Positions 52,778 through 61,574 of a DNA stretch of 64,000 nt are shown one piece after another (positions within the stretch are counted from its first letter, which is position 1; each line of letters begins with the position of its first letter). The notes beneath the pieces are model-generated. The model saw only the letters and a program-made list of their open reading frames with translations, did not search any database and was not told the DNA's origin. The translations under genes were made by a program, and so were the position numbers. The stretch comes from Streptomyces nodosus. GTDB taxonomy: Bacteria; Actinomycetota; Actinomycetes; Streptomycetales; Streptomycetaceae. Where the stretch lies: assembly GCF_008704995.1 (NCBI RefSeq), contig NZ_CP023747.1, positions 2,940,501-3,004,500 on the forward strand, written 5' to 3'.

Positions 52778-55081
52778 TCACTGAGCGGTCACCGCCGCCT
52801 GGGGGCGGATCGGCAGCCGGTTGACCGTGCGGCCCGTCGCCGCGCGCACCGCGGAGGCGACGGCCGCCGGGGAGGTCACCACGGGCACCGCGCTGACCGA
52901 CTTGGCCCCGAAGGGCGCGACCACATCGCGTTCCTCGATCAGCTTCACGATCCGGATGTCCGGTGCGTCCAGGGCCGTCGGAAGGGAGTAGCCCGTCAGA
53001 TCGGGGTGCCGGACCAGGCCGCGGGCCGTGCGCAGGTTCTCCGTGAGGGCGATGCCCACGCCCTGGGTGACGCCCGCCTCCAGCCGGGCGGCGAGCTGCG
53101 CCGGGTTCAGCACCCGGCCGACGTCCTGGGCGAGCGCCAGCTCCACCACCCGTACCGAGCCCAGCTCGACGTCCACGTCCACCACGGCGCGGATCGCGCA
53201 GAACGCGAGCCCCACGAAGGCGTCGCCCTGGCCCGCCTCGTTCAGCGGCTCCGTCGGGTGCGGGCGGCACTGGGCCGTGGCCCACAGCTCCTTGCCGCGC
53301 AACTCCTCGGTGACCGTGGTCGACAGGACCCCGTCATAGGAGGTGATCTTGCCGTCGGTGATCTGGAGCAGCTCGGTGGACATCCCGAACTTGTGGGCCA
53401 GGGGCTGCAGCAGCTGGGTGCGGACCATCTTGGCGGCGCGTTCCACCGCGCCGCCCGAGACCCAGGTGTGCCGGCCCCGGCAGCCGGCGCCCGCCGACGG
53501 CTGGTCCGTGTCGACGGAGGCGACCTGCACCTCGTCGATGCCGAGGGTCTCCTGGACGATCTGGCGGGCCAGCGTGGTGAAGCCCTGGCCGGTCTCGACC
53601 GCCGCGCACAGCACGGTCGCCACCCCGTCCTGCACCTTCACCGTGGCCGTGGAGACCTCGTCCGCGCCCTCCGCGCCCAGCATGTGCACCATGCCGACGC
53701 CATAGCCGACCCCGCGGCGCACCGCACCGGGATCGCCCGCGCCCTCGGGGCCGCCCGGCAGCAGCCAGTCGTCCTCGGGGGTGTCCTTGGGCAGCGGGGG
53801 CAGCGGGTGGTCCCGTACGGCCTCGAGCAGTTCGGCCACCGGCGCCGGGCAGGTCACCGTCTGGCCCGTCGGCAGCACATCACCCGTGGCCATGGCATTG
53901 CGCAGCCGCAGCTCCGCCGGGTCGAGGCCGAGCTTCTTGGCGAGCTTGTCCATCTGGGCCTCGTACGCGGCGCACACCTGCATCGCGCCCTCGCCGCGCA
54001 CATGCCCGGACGGCGGGTTGTTGGTGCGTACGGCCCAGCCCTCGATGAAGGCGTTGGGGACGACATACGGGCCGCAGGCGAAGGAGACCGCGGCGGCCAG
54101 CGCGTCCGAGGAGGTGTCCGCGTAGGCGCCGGCGTCCAGCAGGATCTGCGCCTCGACCTTCACCAGCTTGCCCTCGGCGTCCGCGTGGTGGCGGTAGCGC
54201 AGCAGGGTGGGGTGGCGGTGGACATGCCCCAGGAACGACTCCTCGCGGGTCGCGGTCAGCTTGACCGGGCAGCCGGTCTTCAGGGCGAGCAGTCCGAGCG
54301 GCAGCTGGAAGCCCTGGTCCTCCCGGTCGGCGGTGGCGCCGGGCACCCCGGTGACGACGACCTTCACCCGCTCGGGTTCGAGGCCGTAGACCGCGGCGGC
54401 CCGGTCGCGGTCGCTGTGCGGGTCGGTGGAGGCGAGGTACAGCTCGACCCCGCCGTCGGGCCGGGGCACGGCGAGGCCGGCCTCCGCGCCGATCGGGGCG
54501 GGGTCCTGGCGGCCGATGCGGTACTGGCCCTCGACGACGACCTCGCCGATCACGGCCGGATCGCCGTGGCTCAGCGGGATGTGACGGATCAGATTGCCGT
54601 CGGGGTGCAGCGGCTCGGCCTCGAACGCCTGCTCAGGATCGATCACCGGGTCGAGCACCTCGTACTCGACGATGACCGCGGCGGCGGCCATCCGCGCGGT
54701 GTCGGGGTGGTCGGCGGCGACGGCCGCGATCGGCTCCCCGTGGTGGCGTACCACCTCGGAGGCGAACACCGGCCGGTCCACCGAGCCACGGCCGTGGAGC
54801 GCTCCGTCGGACACGTCCTCATGGGTGACGACGGCCCGGACGCCGGGCATCTTCAGTGCGTGGCCGGTGTCGATGGACAGGATGCGCGCATGGGGGTGCG
54901 GCGAGCGCAGCACGGCGGCCCACAGCAGGCCCTCGGCCCACAGGTCGGCCGCGTACGGGAAGGTGCCCTCGGTCTTGGCGCGGGTGTCGGTGGACGGGAG
55001 GGAGGCGCCCAGACCGTGCGGCAGCGGATCGGGGGCGGGTGCGTCCACCGCGGTGGTCATGGTGGCGGCTTCATTGCTCAC
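52778..55081 (-). CDS. xanthine dehydrogenase-type molybdopterin-binding subunit
   Basis: A 767-residue large subunit of a xanthine dehydrogenase/aldehyde oxidase family enzyme. The start GTG overlaps the upstream 2Fe-2S subunit stop (GTGA). Domain pieces visible are the N-terminal AKTEGTFPYAADLWAEGLLW, VLRSPHPHARILSIDTGHAL, and molybdopterin-binding blocks including GAGCRGRHTWVSGGAVE, NNPPSGHVRGEGAMQVCAAY and GVTQGVGIALTENLRTARGL. The Glu base near the C-terminus is not identified with certainty. It lies last in a three-gene operon; substrate unknown, purine or aromatic aldehydes are typical. Confidence 0.9.
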   Translation of the reverse strand: MSNEAATMTTAVDAPAPDPLPHGLGASLPSTDTRAKTEGTFPYAADLWAEGLLWAAVLRSPHPHARILSIDTGHALKMPGVRAVVTHEDVSDGALHGRGSVDRPVFASEVVRHHGEPIAAVAADHPDTARMAAAAVIVEYEVLDPVIDPEQAFEAEPLHPDGNLIRHIPLSHGDPAVIGEVVVEGQYRIGRQDPAPIGAEAGLAVPRPDGGVELYLASTDPHSDRDRAAAVYGLEPERVKVVVTGVPGATADREDQGFQLPLGLLALKTGCPVKLTATREESFLGHVHRHPTLLRYRHHADAEGKLVKVEAQILLDAGAYADTSSDALAAAVSFACGPYVVPNAFIEGWAVRTNNPPSGHVRGEGAMQVCAAYEAQMDKLAKKLGLDPAELRLRNAMATGDVLPTGQTVTCPAPVAELLEAVRDHPLPPLPKDTPEDDWLLPGGPEGAGDPGAVRRGVGYGVGMVHMLGAEGADEVSTATVKVQDGVATVLCAAVETGQGFTTLARQIVQETLGIDEVQVASVDTDQPSAGAGCRGRHTWVSGGAVERAAKMVRTQLLQPLAHKFGMSTELLQITDGKITSYDGVLSTTVTEELRGKELWATAQCRPHPTEPLNEAGQGDAFVGLAFCAIRAVVDVDVELGSVRVVELALAQDVGRVLNPAQLAARLEAGVTQGVGIALTENLRTARGLVRHPDLTGYSLPTALDAPDIRIVKLIEERDVVAPFGAKSVSAVPVVTSPAAVASAVRAATGRTVNRLPIRPQAAVTAQ

Positions 55082-57042
55082 GCCTGGCCTCCGTCCTGGC
55101 CGTACGGGTGCTCGTTCGGGGGCGCGTCATCGAACGCGGAGGGGTGGACACCGCCCGATCCGGGGCCCGCCTGGTGCGGGATGCGGGCCTCCTCGGCGTC
55201 GAGCGCCACCTCGGCCTCGGCGTGTGCCTCGCGTTCGGCGACGACCTCCTTGACGGCCTCGATCACGCTCTGATAGCCGGAGCAGCGGCACAGATTGCCG
55301 CACAGCGCCTGCCGGGTCTCCAGCGTGGTGGGCGCGGGGTTGCCCTCCAGCAGGTCGTGCAGGGTCATCGCGATCCCGGGGACGCAGAAGCCGCACTGCA
55401 CCGCACCGCACCGGGCGAGCGCCCGCTGGACGTCCGAGGGCTGTCCGTCGGCCGCGAGGCCCTCGACCGTGCGCACCTCGCTGCTCGCGGCGGTGGCGGC
55501 GGGCACCAGGCAGGACGCGACGAGCCGGCCATCGACCTGGACGTTGCAGGCGCCGCACTCGCCCTGCGAGCAGCCGTCCTTGGCGCCCGCGAGGCCGAGC
55601 CGCTCGCGCAGCACGTACAGCAGTGACTCGCCGATCCATGCGTCGGTGACGGGCCGGTCGGCGCCGTTCACGCGCAGCACGTACGAGGCGAGGGGGTGGT
55701 CGTCGTGCGGGGACGCGGCCCCCGGTTCGTGCTCGGGGCCGGGCTCCGGGTCCGGTGCGTCGGCGGCCTCGGCGGCCGGTTCGGCCGCCGCCTGCCCCGG
55801 CGCCGTCGGAGCCTCGGGTACGGCGACGGGTGCGGGCCCGGGTGCCGCCATGGGCTCAGGCCCCGCGAGGAGCGCCGGCTCGGGCTGCGGCGCGGACGCG
55901 TGTTCGTGGGGCTGCGCACCGTCCTGCGGCTGGGCCGGCCGGGGCTCGTGCCGAGCGTCCTGCGCGAAACCCTGCTGCGGGGCCGGCATGGGCTCATGGC
56001 CGTCCTGCGACCGGGCAGGCGCGGCGTCGTGGTGAACGCCCTGGGCGAGACCCTGTGCGTGAGCCGCCGCGGGATCGTGTCCGAGCCGGCCGCCGTCGTG
56101 CGGCGGAAGCGGCGCGGCCTCCTGGTGGACACCCTGCGCAAAGCCCTGCTGCCCGGCCGGTGCGGGGTCGTAGCCGCCCTGCGCGGCAGCCTGCCCATGA
56201 GCCGGGGCGGGCTCGTGCCCGGGCCCCTGTGCATGGTCCTGCCGTCGGGCCTGCGCGGGGTCGTGCCCCATGCCCTGCGAAAAGCCCTGCCCCGGAACGC
56301 CGTCGGGCATCTCGACGGCCCCAGAAGCCTCCTGGGCGGCCTCCGGCGCCTCGGGACCTCCGGGGACCCCACCGTGCACCGCTCCGTCCTCGTAGGGCGC
56401 GTCCGACGGCTCTCCGGGGACCTCGGCGGGCAGATCCCCGGGGGTCTCCGCCGCGTCCGGCCACGGCTGTCCCACCGTGCTCGCCGCCCAGGGCGCGGCC
56501 GCGCCGCCGGGCAGGGTCGCGGGCGGGGTGCCGCCCCACTGCTCGACGAGCGAGGAGGTGCTGAACTCACCGGATTCGTCGGGCAGATCACCGCCCGCCA
56601 CCGGGATCGACCACTCGCCGGTGACATCGCGTCCCGGCGCGGGCGCCTCCTGCGGTGCCGCGGGCGCCGCGGGCTCCTCGTACTGCTCGTACCCCGCGTA
56701 GTGCCACGGTCCGGCCGTGCCGGGGTGGTATGTGAACCGGTCCCCGGCCCCCTGGTCCGGTCCGGCGGCGGGGTCGGGCCACTGCACGCCCTCGGCCGGG
56801 GTGTCCCAACTGCCGGCGGCCGCCTGGTCGATGGGCGTGCCGGCGGCGGGGGTGAAGGAGGGGGGCACATAGCTGTGGCCCGGTGCGGCCAGCGGGCTGT
56901 CGGCGGCGAGCAGGGCGTCGATACCGCCCTCGGGGAGCTGGACGAAGGCGGTGGCGCCGTCGTCGTACTCCCCCGGCAGTCGTTCCCAGGAGCCCTGGGC
57001 CCCCCGGTCGGGGCCGCCCTCCCCGTGCTGGTCGTCGGTCAC
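55078..57042 (-). CDS. xanthine dehydrogenase-type 2Fe-2S subunit with giant disordered N-terminus
   Basis: A 654-residue protein. The C-terminal 200 residues (from about 453) are a normal 2Fe-2S subunit: SYVLRVNGADRPVTDAWIGE, KDGCSQGECGACNVQVDGRL, VASC, CGAVQCGFCVPGIAMTLHDL and CGNLCRCSGYQSVIEAVKEV, i.e. eight Cys for two clusters. The preceding about 450 residues are Pro/Ala/Gln/Gly-rich and repetitive, with recurring QG(F/L)AQG(V)H and HDPA units. A typical subunit is about 160-200 residues. It starts GTG overlapping the FAD subunit stop. The tail is read in the same frame without interruptions. Confidence 0.85.
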   Translation of the reverse strand: MTDDQHGEGGPDRGAQGSWERLPGEYDDGATAFVQLPEGGIDALLAADSPLAAPGHSYVPPSFTPAAGTPIDQAAAGSWDTPAEGVQWPDPAAGPDQGAGDRFTYHPGTAGPWHYAGYEQYEEPAAPAAPQEAPAPGRDVTGEWSIPVAGGDLPDESGEFSTSSLVEQWGGTPPATLPGGAAAPWAASTVGQPWPDAAETPGDLPAEVPGEPSDAPYEDGAVHGGVPGGPEAPEAAQEASGAVEMPDGVPGQGFSQGMGHDPAQARRQDHAQGPGHEPAPAHGQAAAQGGYDPAPAGQQGFAQGVHQEAAPLPPHDGGRLGHDPAAAHAQGLAQGVHHDAAPARSQDGHEPMPAPQQGFAQDARHEPRPAQPQDGAQPHEHASAPQPEPALLAGPEPMAAPGPAPVAVPEAPTAPGQAAAEPAAEAADAPDPEPGPEHEPGAASPHDDHPLASYVLRVNGADRPVTDAWIGESLLYVLRERLGLAGAKDGCSQGECGACNVQVDGRLVASCLVPAATAASSEVRTVEGLAADGQPSDVQRALARCGAVQCGFCVPGIAMTLHDLLEGNPAPTTLETRQALCGNLCRCSGYQSVIEAVKEVVAEREAHAEAEVALDAEEARIPHQAGPGSGGVHPSAFDDAPPNEHPYGQDGGQA

Positions 57043-57932
57043 GACAGCGCCCTCCCCAGTGCTCGCCGGGCCAGCGCGGCGACGGTGCGCCGCAGATGCA
57101 GTACGGCGGGCGGAAGCTGCTGGGCGCTGCCGTCCTCCGCCGGTTCCGGATCGGGGATGCAGGCCGCGGCGACGTACTCGCCGAAGGCCGTGAGCGCCTC
57201 CGGGACGATCGCGCGGTTGTTGTCCCAGTCGATCAGCCGGGCGACCCACTGCTCGGCCTCCAGGGGGCGCAGCGGCAGCGGTGCTATGGCGCCGACGGCG
57301 CAGCGCACCCCGCGCCGGGCCGGGTCCAGGACGAGCGCCACGGAGGCGACGGCCCGCCCGGGGCCGGTACGCCCGGTCGCCTTCACGAAGACCTGGGGGG
57401 CGTGCAGCAGCGGCACCCGCACGTAGCCGATGAGCTCCCCGGAGCGCAACATGTCCACCCCGGCCAGCAGATGCGAGACCGGGATCTCCCGGCGGGCCGC
57501 GTTCGGGCCCGCGATGATCAGGGTGGCCTCCAGGGCGGCCAGCACCGGGAGCGCGTCGCCGGTGGGCGCGGCCGAGGCGATGTTGCCGCCCAGGGTGCCC
57601 GCGTTGCGGATGTGCGGTGGTCCGGCCGCGCGCGCCGCCGCCGCGAGGGCGGGGATCAGCGCGGCGAAGTCGGGGCGCCCCATGCGGGCATGAGTGAGGC
57701 CGGCGCCGAGCAGCGCATGGCCGTCCTGGTACTGCCACCCCCGGATCTCGCTGATCCGGCCGAGCCCGACCAGCGCGGCGGGCCGCAGCTGACCGGAGTT
57801 GACCGCGGCCATGAGATCGGTGCCGCCCGCCACGGGAACGGCCGCCGGCATGGCGGCGAGGGCCGCCACAGCCTCGTCCAGCGAGGCGGGCAACGTCACG
57901 GCGTGCGCCGCCTGCGGTGCCTGCGTGGTCAA
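57039..57932 (-). CDS. xanthine dehydrogenase-type FAD-binding subunit
   Basis: A 297-residue subunit using TTG at 57932 with GAAGGGG eight bases upstream; the frame is open to 58031 with a GTG. AVPVAGGTDLMAAVNSGQLR and PHIRNAGTLGGNIASAAPTG are the FAD-binding motifs of the CO dehydrogenase medium-subunit family. It is the first of three overlapping genes (GTGA overlap with the next), together encoding an XDH-like molybdenum hydroxylase. A TTG start is unusual. Confidence 0.87.
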   Translation of the reverse strand: MTTQAPQAAHAVTLPASLDEAVAALAAMPAAVPVAGGTDLMAAVNSGQLRPAALVGLGRISEIRGWQYQDGHALLGAGLTHARMGRPDFAALIPALAAAARAAGPPHIRNAGTLGGNIASAAPTGDALPVLAALEATLIIAGPNAARREIPVSHLLAGVDMLRSGELIGYVRVPLLHAPQVFVKATGRTGPGRAVASVALVLDPARRGVRCAVGAIAPLPLRPLEAEQWVARLIDWDNNRAIVPEALTAFGEYVAAACIPDPEPAEDGSAQQLPPAVLHLRRTVAALARRALGRALS

Positions 57933-58210
57933 ACCGGCTGCCCCTTCCCGCTGCCCCACCTGGTCCCCACCTGTGGCTCCGTACGGTACGTGCTGACAGG
58001 GCGGACGTGGCAACTCTGGCACATCTTTCACGTCCCACGACGCGGGGGTCCGCTAGGAGACTTTCACCCCCTGGCCGGAGAGATGGACCGTTTTGCCACC
58101 GGATGGCCGACGAGGGCGCGTTACCGCTCATCGGCCTCCCCTGTCCTGTTTTCTTCCACGGCATCACGTTTCCAGGAGAGGGGCGCCTCGGCCGCTCCTC
58201 GGGGACCGCC
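57933..58210. other. intergenic region upstream of the XDH operon
   Basis: Between the FAD subunit and the hexosaminidase genes, both leftward, 278 bp hold the XDH promoter region and the end of the hexosaminidase gene. No further gene seen. Confidence 0.4.
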
Positions 58211-59833
58211 TCACACGTTCGGGGGCGCACCCTCGATCGGGCGTCCGAGCACACCGGGCCGGCGCTGCCACGGCCGTGGCCCCGTGGGCGGCCGGTAGGC
58301 CACCCCCTGGGCGTCCAGGCGCCGGTAATGGGCGGTCATCCGCCGCTCGAAGTCGGTGAAGTCGCGGTCCGCGGGGGCCGGCAGGGCGCTCCAGGCGATC
58401 TCGGCGAAGGCCGCGAGCCGGGGGAACGCCTGGTAGTCGACCCGGGCGCGGTCCTCCATGGCCTCGGTCCACACATTGGCCTGGGTGCCCAGCACATGGC
58501 GCGCCTGCTCCCCGGTGAGCTGCGGGGGAACGGGATCGAAACGGTAGATGTCCTCCAGGGTGCGCACATAGCCGATGGGCACCGGCTCGTCCGCGCCGCC
58601 GTCCTGACGGTGGTCCAGGTACACCTGCTGCTCGGGGCACATCACCACGTCGTGCCCGGCCCGTGCGGCACCGACCCCGCCGGCGTATCCGCGCCAGGAG
58701 GACACCGCGGCGCCCTCCGCGAGGCCGCCCTCGAGGATCTCGTCCCAGCCGATGAGCCGCCGGCCGCGGGCGGTGAGCCAGGCGTCGAAGTGCCGGACGA
58801 ACCACGACTGGAGGCCGTCCTCGTCGGCCAGCCCCAGTTCCTTGATGCGGGCCTGGGCGGCCGGGGAGGCGCGCCACTGGTCCTTGCGGCACTCGTCGCC
58901 GCCGACATGGACGAACGTCGAGGGGAACAGCTCCAGGACCTCCTCGAACACCCCCTCGTAGAAGCGCAGGGTGCGGTCGGTGGGGGCGAGCACGTTCGGG
59001 GAGATCCCCCAGTCGTCCCAGACCGTCAGGGAGGCCGTGTCGACGACATCGGAGTTGCCGAGTTCGGGATACGCGGCGATGGCCGCCTGACTGTGCCCGG
59101 GGATGTCGATCTCGGGGACCACGGTGATATGCCGCTCGGCCGCGTACGCCACGATCTCGCGGATGTCGTCCTGGGTGTAGAAACCGCCGTGCGGCTTCTC
59201 CTCCCACAACGGTGAGGCCCGGTGGCCGAATCGGGTGCGCGCCCGCCAGGAACCGACCTCGGTGAGCCTCGGACTGCGCCGGATCTCCAGTCGCCAGCCC
59301 TGGTCGTCGGTGAGGTGGAAGTGGAAGACGTTGAGTTTATGAGTGGCCATCAGATCCAGATAGCGCAGAACGCCGTCGGTGGGCATGAAGTGCCGGGCGA
59401 CATCGAGCATCAGTCCGCGCCAGCGGAAGCGCGGCGCGTCCTCGATGATCTGCTGCGGAATTCCCCGGGCGGTACCGGGGCGTACGGGGGCCCTCCGGAA
59501 GGCGTCGGGGCCGAGGAGTTGACGGAGCGTCTGGGCACCCCAGAAAACTCCGGCCGCGTCGCCGCCCCGGATCTCGACCCCCCGGCCGGGCAGCGCGCTC
59601 AGCCGGTAGGCCTCCGGCTCCAGGGTGTCGTCCAGACACAGCCGTACGGCATTGCGGCTGTCCTCGGGGCCGGGCGGAAACGGCAGGCCGAGGGCCGGTC
59701 CGAGGGTGGAGCGCAGCCAGCGTTCGGTGGTGCCCGTGCCGGGCTCGGAGCACAGCACGGTGTCCCGGTCGAGCGGGACGTGGTGGTTCAGGGGACCCTC
59801 GACGGCGCGGGGCGCCGGAATCAGTTCCGTCAC
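58211..59833 (-). CDS. GH20 beta-N-acetylhexosaminidase
   Basis: A 540-residue cytosolic or secreted-lacking GH20 enzyme; no clear signal peptide is seen. The catalytic pair is in FVHVGGDECRKDQW (Asp-Glu near residue 312). YLDLMATHKLNVFHFHLTDD and QGWRLEIRRSPRL are the barrel start, and TVVPEIDIPGHSQAAIAAYP a further conserved strand. It releases GlcNAc from chitin or other glycans; the intracellular localisation would suit imported chitobiose. No DasR site was seen upstream. Confidence 0.92.
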   Translation of the reverse strand: MTELIPAPRAVEGPLNHHVPLDRDTVLCSEPGTGTTERWLRSTLGPALGLPFPPGPEDSRNAVRLCLDDTLEPEAYRLSALPGRGVEIRGGDAAGVFWGAQTLRQLLGPDAFRRAPVRPGTARGIPQQIIEDAPRFRWRGLMLDVARHFMPTDGVLRYLDLMATHKLNVFHFHLTDDQGWRLEIRRSPRLTEVGSWRARTRFGHRASPLWEEKPHGGFYTQDDIREIVAYAAERHITVVPEIDIPGHSQAAIAAYPELGNSDVVDTASLTVWDDWGISPNVLAPTDRTLRFYEGVFEEVLELFPSTFVHVGGDECRKDQWRASPAAQARIKELGLADEDGLQSWFVRHFDAWLTARGRRLIGWDEILEGGLAEGAAVSSWRGYAGGVGAARAGHDVVMCPEQQVYLDHRQDGGADEPVPIGYVRTLEDIYRFDPVPPQLTGEQARHVLGTQANVWTEAMEDRARVDYQAFPRLAAFAEIAWSALPAPADRDFTDFERRMTAHYRRLDAQGVAYRPPTGPRPWQRRPGVLGRPIEGAPPNV

Positions 59834-60383
59834 GTCGTTCCCTCAGCTTTCCGCCCGGCCGCGGGACCGGGCGTCGCGGTACGAACACCAATACGCATAC
59901 GAGCAGGAGTACCCACCGGATCAGCGCGGACCACCGGCGCGGAATCGGCCCCGCGGCACCCCGGGAACGGCCCGCGCAAAACCCGCTGCCGCCGGATCGT
60001 GAAGGCCGCCGAGAAAGCAGCCGGGAAGGCGGCCGGGAAAACGATCGGGGACGGGACCGGCGATCCCGGGGCGGTGGGCCGCGCAGGGCCGTCGGAGGTG
60101 TGCGCGAGGAAGACCGTCACGGAAGAAGACGGAGATCGTCACCACCTCCACGGGCACCGTCCGGGCGATCGGAAAACATGATCGACGAGGCCGTCCGGAA
60201 ACGGCACCGGAAGGGGCGTCGGAAGCGGTCGCGGAAACGGAAACCGGGAGAGCGGCGGTCGGGGCGGTACCGCCGGAATTCATGCGCCGGCCGGGTGCCG
60301 GAAGAAGACACAAAGGCCCCCGGGACGCGCCGTCACCCGCGCGTCCCGGGGGCCCTGCGATCGACGGGCTCCGAGCCGGCCGG
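59834..60383. other. intergenic region with Lys/Ala-rich reading frame
   Basis: About 550 bp between hexosaminidase and DUF3039 genes. A stretch near 59990-60130 reads as KAAEKAAGKAAGKTIG in one frame, and 60170-60270 as RKGRRKRSRKRKPG in another. The composition resembles histone-like tails, but no frame has a credible start and length. A strong terminator is at 60315-60354. Confidence 0.5.
60315..60354. terminator. terminator after DUF3039
   Basis: A perfect 16-bp stem GGCCCCCGGGACGCGC / GCGCGTCCCGGGGGCC with an 8-base loop, 30 bp after the DUF3039 stop. Confidence 0.9.
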
Positions 60384-60665
60384 CTACTTCTTGTCGCCGC
60401 CCTTGCCCTCGTCGCCGCTGCCCATGGATTCGTAGATCTCCTTGCACATGGGGCAGACGGGGTACTTCTTCGGGTCGCGCCCCGGTACCCACACCTTGCC
60501 GCACAGCGCCACGACGGGTGTGCCGTCGAGGGCGCTCGCCATGATCTTGTCCTTCTGGACATAGTGGGCGAAGCGCTCGTGGTCACCGTCGCCGTGCGAC
60601 ACCTGCGGTGTCGGCTCGACGAGGGTCCCCGTACCAGTTCCGCGCTCGGGCTCAAGAGTGCTCAT
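60384..60665 (-). CDS. DUF3039 domain protein
   Basis: A 93-residue protein. RFAHYVQKDKIMASALDGTP, VVALCGKVWVPGRDPKKYPV and CPMCKEIYESM match DUF3039, with C-C-C-C arrangement that suggests a zinc ribbon. The family is conserved in actinobacteria with unknown function. It is next to the yqgE gene on the same strand, 30 bp apart. Confidence 0.87.
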   Translation of the reverse strand: MSTLEPERGTGTGTLVEPTPQVSHGDGDHERFAHYVQKDKIMASALDGTPVVALCGKVWVPGRDPKKYPVCPMCKEIYESMGSGDEGKGGDKK

Positions 60666-60695
60666 GACGCCAAGGGTACTGAAACGCCCGCGTCA

Positions 60696-61265
60696 TCAGT
60701 TCAGCGTAGGGTCGTCCGGATAGGTGGCCACCATCGCCAGTTCGCTGCGCTGCCGTCGCAGCACCTCCCGCCAGAGCCGCTCCGGCTCCGGGGAGGACAC
60801 ATCGCCGGGTTCCGACTCGACCACGTACCACGCCCCTTCCCCCAGCTCGTCCTCCAGCTGGCCCGGCCCCCAGCCGGCGTATCCGGCGAAGATGCGCAGC
60901 GAGCCCAGCGCCCGGGCGAGCAGTTCCGGCGGGGCCTCCAGGTCGACCAGGCCGATCGCGCCGTGCACCCGCCGCCAGCCGAGCGGGGCGCGCTCCTCGG
61001 AGCCGCCGGGGATCACCGCCACGCCGAGCGCCGAGTCCAGCGACACCGGTCCGCCCTGGAAGACGACCCCGGGCTCACCCGCGAGGTCCGCCCAGCCCTC
61101 CAGGATGTCGCCCACGTCCACGGGCGTGGGCCGGTTGAGGACCACACCGAGCGAGCCCTCCTCGTCGTGGTCGAGGAGCAGCACCACAGCGCGGTCGAAG
61201 TTCGGGTCCGCCAGGGCGGGTGTGGCCACGAGCAGCCGCCCTGTGAGCGAGGACACCTCGGTCAT
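60696..61265 (-). CDS. YqgE/AlgH family protein
   Basis: A 189-residue protein starting MTEVSSLTGRLLVATPALAD at 61265; MSGM at 61274 is an alternative. VVLLLDHDEEGSLGVVLNRP and GIVFQGGPVSLDSALGVAVI-like segments (VVFQGGPVSLDSAL), and FAGYAGWGPGQLEDELGEGA identify the UPF0301 family. The biochemical role is unresolved; it is widely conserved. It lies upstream of DUF3039 and divergent from murA. Confidence 0.93.
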   Translation of the reverse strand: MTEVSSLTGRLLVATPALADPNFDRAVVLLLDHDEEGSLGVVLNRPTPVDVGDILEGWADLAGEPGVVFQGGPVSLDSALGVAVIPGGSEERAPLGWRRVHGAIGLVDLEAPPELLARALGSLRIFAGYAGWGPGQLEDELGEGAWYVVESEPGDVSSPEPERLWREVLRRQRSELAMVATYPDDPTLN

Positions 61266-61574
61266 GCCAGACATGATCCCGCATCTTGCCCGCCCGTGGG
61301 GAGGCAATGCGGGTACGCGGGTGAATGCCGCCGGGCGGGGACGGGCCGCCTGGTGAGGGCTTCCGTCGGCGTGTGGCGACGGAAGCAGGGAGGGCGCACG
61401 GATGCGGTACGGGCGCACGGCGGGGCCGGTCACCGCCCGCGTCCGGCGACACACGGTTCGTGTTGTGGCAGAGCCATGACGAACCTGTGTGGGCCTCGGG
61501 CTTACTCAAGGGGGGTGGGCGGCCATTACGCTTACGTCTTCGGCCCCTGCCCAACTCCACGGAACGCGAGATTC
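61266..61574. other. promoter region of murA and yqgE
   Basis: A 309-bp divergent spacer without a gene; murA promoter and yqgE promoter must lie here. No clear regulatory palindrome noticed. Confidence 0.4.

Noticed and set aside
55700..57042. Frameshift or wrong frame as the explanation of the long XDH tail
   Set aside because: The frame is uninterrupted, starts with a GTGA overlap typical of this operon and has a plausible N-terminus, so a continuous gene is the simpler reading.
59834..59960. DasR site for the hexosaminidase gene
   Set aside because: No sequence close to the dre palindrome was found in the upstream region.
59830..60120. Minus-strand ORF of 96 residues
   Set aside because: Ala/Pro/Phe-rich low complexity opposite the Lys/Ala-rich stretch, no start signal.
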